Shown here: positions 54,901 to 64,000 of the stretch, piece after piece
How the letters are laid out: the number at the start of each line of letters is the position of its first letter
Numbering within the stretch: position 1 is the first letter of the stretch
Assembly (NCBI GenBank): GCA_003344405.1
Contig: NOWV01000108.1
Span: forward strand, 186,001-250,000
From: Trichoplax sp. H2
Lineage: Eukaryota > Placozoa > Uniplacotomia > Trichoplacea
Length of the DNA: 64,000 bases
Direction of reading: 5' to 3'
Program-made: the position numbers and the translations under genes
Notes under the pieces: model-generated
The model's input: the letters and a program-made list of their open reading frames with translations, nothing else
Told to the model about the DNA's origin: nothing
The model's database searches: none

Positions 54901-56459
54901 TTGTTTGGAACGGAATTGGGTAAATTTAAATTTTTGCTTATTGCTTTGTTTCTCAGGTCTTCAATATAACAGATCTCTACTCGATATGTTGAAGCTATCT
55001 TTAAGGGACGTCAAGTTCTTGGTTGTTGACGAAGCCGATAGAATGTTAGATGAAGGAAATTTTAAGGAATTTCAGCGTATTGTTACCGACTTTGATCTAC
55101 CAGCGATAGGAGAGCGTCAGACGATGATGTACAGTGCAACATTTTCAAAAACTATGATCGATATAGCTTCTGAATTTACCAGTGATAATGCTTACATTTG
55201 CGTTGGAGATACGGAGAAAGTCATGTCAAATATTACTCAAAATGTGATTCAAGTGCGATCTCTAGACGATAAGAAAGATGAGTTGCTGAATTTGTTACGT
55301 GATGAAGGTAAGTAGTATTGCTCGGTTATTGAAATTTATCACTATACTGCCTTAACGATTTATATGTCAGATTTAGGGAAATGCTTAGTCTTTTTGGAAT
55401 GTAAAATGGATGTTAACAATATAGTAGCAGATCTTAAGGATCAAGGCTTCAAAGTTGAAGCTTTTCATGGGTAACCGTCATAGAATGTGTTCCTTAACCG
55501 ATGATCGACTTTTACTTGCATTTTTAGAGATAAATTAATTTTTTTTTATATAGTGATAAATCGCAAGAACACAGAGAACATGTACTTCGTAACTTTAAGA
55601 AAGGAGCAATCCAAATAATGGTTGCTTCAGCTGCTGCTGAACGAGGCTTAGATATACCTAATATAAAACACGTAGTCATTTTTGATATGCCGAGAAAAAT
55701 TGGAAACTACGTACATCGAATTGGGCGCACTGGCAGACTAGGTGCGAAAGGTTACGTTACCGTATTCTTTAATCCAAGCCGAAATAGAGAAATTGCTTCA
55801 GATTTTGCACAACTCCTTCGTGATGTGAGTATGAGCTATTTAGAGTCGTTAATTTAGGCTTCTGAAACATTACAACCGTAATCATCTTACAGGCAGATCA
55901 AGAGGTACCGCGATGGTTAGAAGGCGATGATCGATCATCCAGGTTTGGTCGACATGGTGGTAGAGATGGCAATGGAGATTTTAATTCTGGTAGAGGTGGT
56001 CAGCGGTTTGACAGTCGGAATTCCAGAGGTGGTGGTCGTGAGCGAGGAAGAGGATTTGGCAATGGTGGTAGTAGTCGAGGCTTTGGCAATGGCAGTAGTA
56101 GTCGAGGCTTTGGTAATGGTGGTAGTAGTCGAGGCTTTGGTAATGGTGGTAGTAGTCGAGGCTTTGGTAACGGTGGTGGTAGTCGAGGCTTTAGAGGCAG
56201 AGGTATGATGGTCTTTAAATGTTGCGTAAGTAACTCTTCTAAAAGAACACGTGTTAATCAGTGGGAAATGTGTTTACATTGCATGTGCCGTAGATTCTGG
56301 TCGGTTCGATCGTGGGGGTAGTCGGAACTTTGGCAACTACTCGAACAATTCTCAAAGAAAAGATCGCGACAATATATGGGATAGGTAATTTACTTTCATA
56401 TGATACATTTATTTGGAATAGCGAACTAACGGCAATGTTTATTCATTTTCAGTGATTAG
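51917..56459 (+). CDS. DDX4: Vasa/DDX4-type DEAD-box RNA helicase
   Basis: ATP-dependent RNA helicase; Vasa homologs mark germline and stem cells. Exons: 51917-51919, 52214-52276, 52344-52403, 52466-52528, 52667-52831, 53520-53555, 53658-53711, 53792-53866, 53956-54021, 54103-54199, 54264-54589, 54653-54919, 54995-55307, 55377-55470, 55554-55824, 55893-56202, 56294-56384, 56453-56459; 786 residues. The N-terminal quarter is Asp/Arg/Ser-rich and spread over small in-phase exons. Core: Q motif KPTPVQQYGIP, AQTGSGKT (329-336), APTREL (364-369), DEAD (437-440), SAT, RGLDI, HRIGRTGR. Motif Ib reads TFGR with F414 where TPGR is usual. The tail has five GFGNGGSSR-type repeats (56052-56186) and ends IWDSD, like the acidic W-containing end of Vasa. 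PL10/DDX3 is the alternative. Coding exon 1 is only the ATG. Confidence 0.92.
56052..56186 (+). repeat. Five 27-bp in-frame repeats coding for GFGNGGSSR
   Basis: Exact 27-base period inside the penultimate long exon of the Vasa-like gene (units at 56052, 56079, 56106, 56133, 56160). They encode a Gly/Arg tract typical of RNA-binding, methylated or phase-separating tails. Copies three and four are identical, which suggests recent expansion. Confidence 0.95.
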
Positions 56460-57248
56460 ATGATGATGGATGAAATCTCTATTTGAGTACTCTAAAGATA
56501 TTGTTTTCGAAGCAGTTGCTTTCGTATTTGTTGGCTGTATTGAGATGTTACTAATTGAGGGTGCGCTTCGATATGTTTAGTTTAGTAGTAGGAATTTATG
56601 TAAAGGGATTACACATAGGAAATAAGATGGCAAACATACATTTGATGCGTTATTCTTATAATCCCTGTAATTTTTACTTTTATTATAGTTACAAAGGTAT
56701 ATACAAGTGTCTCAGTACTAATATAAATTGTTAATTTTAAAAAGGCAATTTTCTATTTAATAAAATAGCGCTTCAAAATATTTTAATGATTTGCATTTGA
56801 TTGACGAGTATGCATAGAATATATATAATTATTTACCGATTATTTTACTGCGGTATCAAATTAATAATAGACATTATGGAATATGTCGAGTAGGATACGC
56901 TGGTATAATTTGCTGATTTTTTCGCAAGTTATCAGATGAAAAGTTTAGCCAATTTTTTAACGTTAAATCGTTTGTACGCGAATTTGATGGTATTCAATTA
57001 GTGGTTTCCACTAATATCCTTTGCTTTGTGCCCTTCAAACGTTCCCTATTACATGACAAAGTATGAAAACTTAAATTTATTCAACTTGCATTGTATTCGT
57101 GTTGTACGGTACTGTAGATATGCTAATCCTATTGGAGAACTACGGCAGGCAGGTTTTCAATTTGCTGACAACCAAGATGGATTTGAAACAGAATACTGGA
57201 AAGCGGCAGTAATGTATAATTGTAGTGTTGATAAAAATATTCTAATGT
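56460..57248. other. Convergent intergenic region
   Basis: 3' flanks of the Vasa-like and CIMAP2-like genes. Nothing else recognised. Confidence 0.5.
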
Positions 57249-60200
57249 TTACCTTAGTGCATTTTCTGCAGAATAGCTTAGTCGTACAGATTTTGATTTA
57301 AAAGCGCTGTAATGTCCATTTAAATTGCGTGAAACCGAATGGCTACCACTTGGATCAACTGGAAATCGATCTATGTCATATCTGCCGACTCCAACGCTAT
57401 TGGCATTTCCCGTAAAGGAACGATGCGAGACTCTATTAAATCTTGCGGAAGTGACATTAAATCCGTTTTTGTTCGGTCTTTTAATGAAAGGTGCGCTACT
57501 AGAACGAACTTCGTAATGCCCAGGTCCAGGATCATCCTGTATATAAAATGTATAAATTATGATGATTAAAGCAAACTGAATTCAATGTTTGAAGTGATTG
57601 TGGTTAGATTCCAATCTAGATACTCAGGCTGATTTTGCGAAATTTTTATTAAACTTCGTCCATTTAGATACCTCCACTATTACAGCGTTATAAATGTTTT
57701 ATAGTTATTACTGATATAATGCAATACACAATGGTGTTCACTGTACTGTATAAATCACTCGCTATTTAGTGTCTACATCATAGCAATTCATTCTAGAATA
57801 AATAATGTTTTGTGAAGAAGTGATGAAATCCTACCGGGTCTTTCGGACACTGTGTTAACGATTCGTAAAACATCCTTTCGCATGGCACTTTAGGATTTCT
57901 TGGCAGCTTGCTAAATTGCCCGTGATGTCGATGGTCGGTATCTATAATTAGTAGTCATAGTATTGTAATATTTCATACTCAAGTTTTGAAATCCTTCTAA
58001 CATACACATCAGATAATATACTAGCTGGCCATTAAAGATTTAATACCTTTCATTTTATCTAAAAAGGAACTAGTTTTATAGTGACCAGGTGGTAATTTTG
58101 GTTGAGGCTATTTTAAAAGAGAATTTATGAAAAAGTTATAAAGACGTGATCAAATGCCTTTACTATTAGATTTATTTATTACTCGGTGTTTGTACCCTGA
58201 CAGTTAAAAATAACTTGTGGTAGTATTTCATGTATACTTAATTGATCGCAATTGCATTACGTTGTTACTACTCTATTGTTATTGATAAATTTATAGCAAT
58301 TGCAGGAATAGCTGTAGCTGATTTTAGCTTGAATATTCGAATCTAATTTTGGCGTAACTCGTACGCTACAAATTTATGTAAGAAGATGGGTAGTTGTAAT
58401 TTAATGATTAATTATAGTATTTTAAGCATAAGAGTTGGTACCGGAGTTGTCATATGTCCAACTGTGATTGGTTTATGTCTTTCTCCTGTATAAACATCAT
58501 AGGGGCCTCTTACGCTGACAGTTTTACTTAAGAGTGTATCCAAGTAGCTCTTTAGCTGATAGTTTCCAGGACCTAGATTGCATCCCTGCATTCCAAATGA
58601 GATATCAATAAAGATAGTTCTCTTAACTATCAAGTATGTATGGATGTATTATATTTCGACGCTGTATTTTGTTGAATTCGTTCATTTGTTAGCTAGTACT
58701 GCACTTACAACAGTTGGCAAAGGCTTATGGCCTGCCGCTTTTGAATGTAATAAGCCGATTGTGCTGGTAGATTGACGCTCCTTTTCTTCTATTGCTGCCT
58801 GTGGAATTCCCCCGCGTCCATAAGTTCCAGGTCCAGGTACTTCATTCTTAAAAAGATTAGGAATTTAATTTAATTTATTATCCAACAGGGCAGTAAGTAC
58901 GTTATTTATAAATTAAATGCTATCACAAATGTAGTTCTGGTGATGTGATCTTTTACCTTTACAACTTCACGAAATCTTTTTTCTCTTATTTCGATTGCTC
59001 CTCTCTTACAACTTGGTTTTGTTGACAATGCTCGAATGAAATCATTCTTTTCTGTATTATAGGTACCAGGACCTAAATTCTTTTCCTATCAGTTATCGAT
59101 ATAGACTATTTACTACTATAGGTCTATAGTATATAGCATAGATGAAACTTTTGGTTGTAATAAAAAATGCATTTTATTGTTACCGCATCCTTCTTTTTTT
59201 TAAGAATCGATCTTTGTGCTAAATTTGGCATATCTTTAAGCTTTAAGAGTTCATCTTCCCTTGCCCATCCTTATATTATTGTTTCCGCAAATACGTTGAC
59301 GATTTATTACAGTACATTATACGTGTAGATAATATCAACATCAGACATGCAATAAGAAATTTTTAAATATAGATTTGAAATATTACCTGCAATGCTAATG
59401 TGTTGGTAGCAAAAAGGTGTTTCATAAGTTTAGAATGTATAATTACCTGGTCGTTTAGTTATGGCTTGCATAGCTTTATCACTGAAGCTACTATCTTTTA
59501 TATCGTACGTTCCTGGTCCCATACGAGCAAGCTAAGTTAATTACACATAAAATACACTAAGGGATTTGTTATTATAGTCTATCTTTTATCCTTATAAATC
59601 TTAAACAAATTTTTACGATCGAATGTTGAAGCACTTTACTGAAAATGTTGTATTACAAGAACGTATTACGTACTAGCTCCGATTTCGAATCATTGCAGTA
59701 AGCGATCTGTGTTAAAGTACCAGGTGGCATCAGTTGTGGGTGTAGACCTTTAACGTTAAACCTAAGTAAAGAAGTTTTTCATCAATCCGTTTTAATTACA
59801 GTTTAATTGAAAATAAATGTGTTAATATAGGGATAAATCTAGAACAATTTTTGATAATATCTATAGCGTAGTTTAATTCGAGTATGTTTTAGCGTTTTGT
59901 TAAATATGATTTACATATCTGTATGATAGAGCAATAAGTGCGCTTTTATGATTTGGTATCAATAGATATTACTATCCAGTAGTTATGTTTCATATGTAAG
60001 TTTTTGAAGAAAAATCTCTGCTTCTAGATTAGATACTTTCAGTCCTTGACTCATCTACATCGTCATTATTTTTTTAAGAGATTCGAGGAACAAGGTTGTA
60101 TTTGCTGATTATGCTGTAATTATTTTTTATAGTGAATCTCCTTAACTTAGTACTTAGTGAGAGTTAAAAATCGTGAGGCTGTTCTCTTTCATCATATACC

Positions 60201-60326
60201 CCGTATCTATGTATAACAGATATTTTATTTGGATGTTGTAACATACCTATCCGATTGGAAACCAAATGGCGCTCCTTTAAATCTTTTACTTACTTGTGAA
60301 GTTGGATTTTCTCCGTTAGTCGGCAT
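57249..60326 (-). CDS. CIMAP2: PG-rich repeat ciliary protein, CIMAP2/LEXM-like
   Basis: Exons: 60247-60326 (ATG at 60324-60326), 59674-59761, 59447-59531, 59184-59269, 58957-59085, 58709-58846, 58442-58585, 58047-58107, 57835-57941, 57249-57536; 1206 bases, 401 residues, near vertebrate LEXM. Begins with the family-style FKGAPFGFQSDRF and carries PG repeats of the sperm-tail type: PPGTL, MGPGTYDIK, LGPGTYN, VPGPGTYGRGG, LGPGNYQLKSYLD, PPGHYK, DPGPGHYEV. GWAREDELLKLKDMP and RGPYDVYTGERHKPI are the segments that made me choose CIMAP2 over other STPG proteins, from memory and not by search. Such proteins lie on or in axonemal microtubules; mammalian LEXM was first described in lymphocyte expansion. 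All splice borders are GT..AG and in phase. The family (STPG) is firmer than the ortholog name. Confidence 0.82.
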
Positions 60327-60632
60327 AATTACATGTATAAAATTGTGAATTAAATATTACTTGGGGATGAATTTATAAATACTGTAAGAGTTTGCTTTGC
60401 CAACATTAAAACCTAGAAGAATGTCTCGTTAAAATGCTGTAGTGTAATCAGACTTAATGGTATCTAAGCAACGAGGATCTGACTTACCGTACTGCATTGT
60501 TTATTCGTACGGTACTCTGCCAGAAACTTCTATTCTACTGACTGTACAGTACTCTACTTTACTGTGTATACGCAACTTTTAGGTGCTCTAATATATCACA
60601 GAGCTTAAATAAAGTACCTAAAAAATCGGTAT
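60327..60632. other. Spacer between the CIMAP2-like gene and the minisatellite
   Basis: Presumed promoter of the minus-strand PG-repeat gene. A lone copy of the minisatellite core (GTATACGCAACTTTTAGG) lies at about 60565, detached from the array. Confidence 0.5.
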
Positions 60633-61404
60633 CCCTGTATACGCAACTTTTAGGTGAAAGAAAAATTCTATGGGATATTACTACAATATATCCCTGTATA
60701 CGCAACTTTTAGGTGAAAGAAAAATTCTATGGGATATTACTACGATATATCCCTGTATACGCAACTTTTAGGTGAAAGAAAAATTCTATGGGATATTACT
60801 ACGATATATCCCTGTATACGCAACTTTTAGGTAAAAGAATGATTCTATGGGATATTACTACAATATATCCCTGTATACGTAACTTTTAGGTGAAAGAAAA
60901 ATTCTATGGGATATTACTACAATATATCCCTGTATACGCAACTTTTAGGTGAAAGAAAAATTCTATGGGATATTACTACAATATATCCCTGTATACGCAA
61001 CTTTTAGGTAAAAGAAAAATTCTATGGGATATTACTACGATATATCCCTGTATACGCAACTTTTAGGTGAAAGAAAAATTCTATGGGATATTACTACAAT
61101 ATATCCCTGTATACGCAACTTTTAAGTAAAAGAATGATTCTATGGGATATTACTACAATATATCCCTGTATACGTAACTTTTAGGTGAAAGAAAAATTCT
61201 ATGGGATATTACTACAATATATCCCTGTATACGCAACTTTTAGGTAAAAGAATGATTCTATGGGATATTACTACAATATATCCCTGTATACGTAACTTTT
61301 AGGTAAAAGAAAAATTCTATGGGATATTACTACGTACGATATATCCCTGTATACGCAACTTTTAGGTAAAAGAAAAATTCTATGGGATATTACTACAGTA
61401 TATC
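60633..61404. repeat. 59-bp minisatellite, 13 units
   Basis: Units start at CCCTGTATACG, at 60633 and then every 59 bases to 61282; the next begins at 61345 because of a four-base GTAC insertion. Conserved core: GTATACGCAACTTTTAGGT, AAAGAAAAATTCTATGGG and ATATTACTAC. No spacers of different sequence occur between units, so it is not a CRISPR-type array. Variants are linked between adjacent units. Confidence 0.97.
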
Positions 61405-62640
61405 GCTCAATTCTTATTCATACTACTACACGGAGTGCACTACAGTCTGCTTACAGTAGCATGAATTCCTAACTACACGATTATTGTGCTTGATTTTCAG
61501 TCTCGTCCCAATGAGAGCGTAGTATACGACGGTGAGTACGGCCAACGTAAGATATAACGCTGAGTATGTAATGTTGATTATTTCATTTCAGTATATGAAA
61601 AATTTGACTACTAAGAGTCCATTTATTAATTATTTAGAAGTTACTTTAGCATAACGGAAAGTAGAAATTGGGAGTCTTCAAGGTAGTTTACAATCCTGTT
61701 TTGAGCGTAGTTATTGGCGAATGCGTTATATAATCGTAATATAATAGTTTCATTGAGAAGTTATCCTTGAGAGGAGGGTATCTCAGTCATAACCAGCCCA
61801 AGTAAGCTTTTTATTTGTAACATTAAATTATACACGAAGTTTGCTACGTTGAACTATGTTCTAGTGTGCTAGGCATTTTTATAAGAAGTACAACGCTGTG
61901 CGTATGTAAATTTGGAGATGAATACCTGTCTAGAAGAGCTTAACCCGTACTAAGGGATGTTAAAATGGCTATGAAATAAAGTTAAAGTTAAAAAGTTTCG
62001 ATCTATTTCTTCAATTATATTTTGGCTATGTATTTGTTTTACGTATTGCTCATATTTACATTAAAATATTAAAATGTAGATGGAAGAATCCCCCAATTGT
62101 TGGACAAGCAAATGTTATAAAAAGCCTTGGTTTATATTATCAAGTTCAATTTCGTCGATGCAAAACTTCATTTATTGAAAATCTCTTTTAAGTACCTTCA
62201 ATAACGCCAGCTCTGTTAGTCATTTGTGATCAGTATCGGCCAATACAAAATTATAAAGCTACAGTAAGATACAGAGTACAAATATGTGGATATATCTTTT
62301 TCATAAAATGCTTATTTATATGTATATATACAGCAATAGAAAGAACAAGCTAAATTATTTCCATTTAAATTTCCAGCATTACTTCAAATGTTTAAAGTAA
62401 TTTCAAGTTTTCAAGTTTGCTAGTATAAAAGGTAAAAGATGCTAGTCTGGGTAATTGCATGCATGATTTCGTAGATATACAGTTATACGTGCTATCCAAA
62501 GATAAATACATATATTTTTAAAAATCGCACATCAGTAGAAATAGCCGCGGCTCAGCGGCACATCTTCCATGATATCGCATTGACTTTGTACTTTGTTAGG
62601 CAATATCGATTAAAGTATGGCTAATTTTAGCGTAGATGAT
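61405..62640. other. Intergenic, possible small unassigned exon
   Basis: 3' flank of NADK2. On the plus strand, 61501-61531 is framed by a good acceptor (TTTTCAG) and a strong donor (GTGAGT), but it cannot be joined to any recognised gene. Nothing else is seen. Confidence 0.4.
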
Positions 62641-64000
62641 TTAATCATTGATTGCTATAGTTAACAGTTTATCGTCTTCATGCAAGGAGAATTTGCAAAT
62701 GTTCCCATCCGGTATATTGTATGTATGCACTCCATCAACAACGAGTTGAGCATTAAATCCTCGTGACCGTACTGTGAAACTATAAGCATGAAACATATAC
62801 ATAAATTTATGTTGAGTAATGAATGCGCGTATAGAACGCTCTATCCAATCAATATGGATGGCTAGACATGTTACAAAACTTAGCTAACTTAACATCAGGC
62901 CATGTTAATTGTAAAGTATCTAAGAATTTCTTCCAATGCTGTTTTAACGGCCTACCTTTTACAAACACCTTGCTTATATTTCGCAGAAAATATACCTATA
63001 TTTAGTGGTAACGAATAGTGCCAATTGATTTTTAACAATTATAGTTGCGAATTCACCATTACATAGGTCATATAGTCAACTTTTACCGTTTTCAATTGGC
63101 TCTCGAACAGCGAAAGCTAAGCGTTTTTCATTGGGGAGAAATTTCATACGTTGATTGTAATTTCTGGTCACTACAACGCAACACAATGAGATAAATTAAG
63201 TTACATTTGTTATCCTTGATAACCATGATGACAATGAATATCATCTCTTCACTATCTAATTTCGAAAGAATTGCAAATATTCGGGCATAATTTTCTATAA
63301 AGCTTTGAAAAACCTTTTTCGATATCGGATTTATCTATTTGTAATTTTTCTTGCGATGCTACAGAGAAATAGAGAAATAATACAATTATTATGGCTCCTA
63401 AATTATGTTGTCCTAGAATTAATTTTTATGGCAAATTTAAATTTAGATTTAGTAAAAAATAACTTTATACCTAAACGTAAAATGCTCTCAACTTCATCCG
63501 TTGCTATTCTGTTAATACTATAGGCCCTAAGTTATGCAATGAAATCAAAAAATTGAATGTGTGAAATTTAACTAAATAAATAACTCTAGCCTTAAAATTT
63601 AATCTACAAGATTAGCTACCATGATGTCGATCCTGTTCCAGTATATACAACTACGCCGGAACTTTTCTGCTTGGCTCCTTCACTACCATCAATGGACAGT
63701 TCATAATAGGATACGCTATAAAAAATACGTAAGATCAGAATTTAATTATCTATCCAATTAATAGTGGTTATTGCAATTTTCTTTCGGATTTTAATAAACC
63801 TCCTGAGATAAATACTATCTTATACAAGATAGTCTGCCTTTGCAATACCTGGAAGGTGCAGATTCACCGAAATAGATCTCGTTTAAAGCTAGTCTGGGAG
63901 CAATTTGGCAACTTTTGATCTTATTCTTATCAGAATTTGCAAAATCATGTAATGAAATTGGTTTCCAATCTTCGTTGTTATGTGATGACTGGTCCAAAGT
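62641..64000 (-). CDS. NADK2: NAD kinase 2, mitochondrial type (5' part beyond window)
   Basis: Phosphorylates NAD to NADP in mitochondria. Exons seen: 63849 to the window edge, 63620-63715, 63471-63517, 63314-63358, 63087-63170, 62963-62995 and 62641-62771 (TAA stop). Matching segments to vertebrate NADK2: PRLALNEIYFGESAPS, SYYELSIDGSEG, QKSSGVVVYTGTGSTS (the Gly/Thr-rich motif of the kinase fold), INRIATDEVESIL, FAVREPIENG and LRSRGFNAQLVVDG, then a short acidic end. The kinase N-terminal half, the GGDG-type motif and any mitochondrial targeting peptide lie outside the window. Three consecutive exons are only 47, 45 and 84 bases, and another is 33; the 45-base exon uses a weak donor (gttttt) but is needed to match the family. 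All phases close. Confidence 0.92.

Noticed and set aside
55927-56208. 93-codon frame rich in Val/Met/Glu repeats
   Set aside because: It is the wrong frame of the Gly/Arg repeat exon of the Vasa-like gene; the correct frame continues the helicase and splices cleanly.
60633-61404. CRISPR-like array
   Set aside because: Units are contiguous 59-bp repeats with no unique spacers, in a eukaryotic context.
1-64000. tRNA genes
   Set aside because: I looked for GTTCGA-type B boxes with paired flanks; the few matches lacked a foldable acceptor stem and A box.

Overview
This is a eukaryotic, metazoan-type genomic window: AT-rich DNA, short introns with GT..AG borders, and animal gene families that can be spliced by eye into near full-length proteins. 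The gene set (PLC-delta, LRRC42, CYP3-clan P450s, RIMOC1, AGL, TMEM19, EXOSC3, a Vasa/DDX4-type helicase, CIMAP2/LEXM, NADK2), high intron density, compact spacing and lack of vertebrate-type interspersed repeats suggest an early-branching animal. My best guess is a placozoan such as Trichoplax, but that is inference. I recognise no bacterial, viral or CRISPR content.

Layout: 158-7660 (-) PLC-delta, 21 exons seen, first exon not found. 7661-11295 no recognisable gene. 11296-14100 (+) LRRC42-like. 15104-15496 (-) a P450 3'-end remnant. About 15720-17310 a tandem array with near-perfect hairpins. 17871-19379 (+) and 21100-22596 (-) two intronless, convergent P450 genes. 23653-26608 (-) RIMOC1-like. 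27898-29479 a locally duplicated block with a 20-base assembly gap. 29582-42523 (+) glycogen debranching enzyme, 25 exons giving 1535 residues. 43673-45169 (-) TMEM19, head-to-head with 45812-48088 (+) EXOSC3/RRP40. 49673-50155 a higher-order tandem repeat. 51917-56459 (+) Vasa-like DEAD-box helicase with C-terminal Gly/Arg repeats. 57249-60326 (-) CIMAP2/LEXM-like PG-repeat ciliary protein. 60633-61404 a 59-bp minisatellite. 62641-64000 (-) NADK2, cut by the window edge.

The genes do not form one pathway; they are a normal mixed neighbourhood of housekeeping genes (glycogen breakdown, exosome, NADP synthesis, phosphoinositide signalling, Rab7 regulation) plus a small P450 cluster. Exon borders were set by matching translated frames to remembered family proteins and by checking that every exon length and phase closes; they have not been tested by alignment or RNA data. 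I found no convincing undescribed system. The items most worth a second look are a P450 with Arg in place of the I-helix acid, two GC-AG introns, a start-codon-only exon in the Vasa-like gene, and three tandem arrays with linked-variant or hairpin structure.
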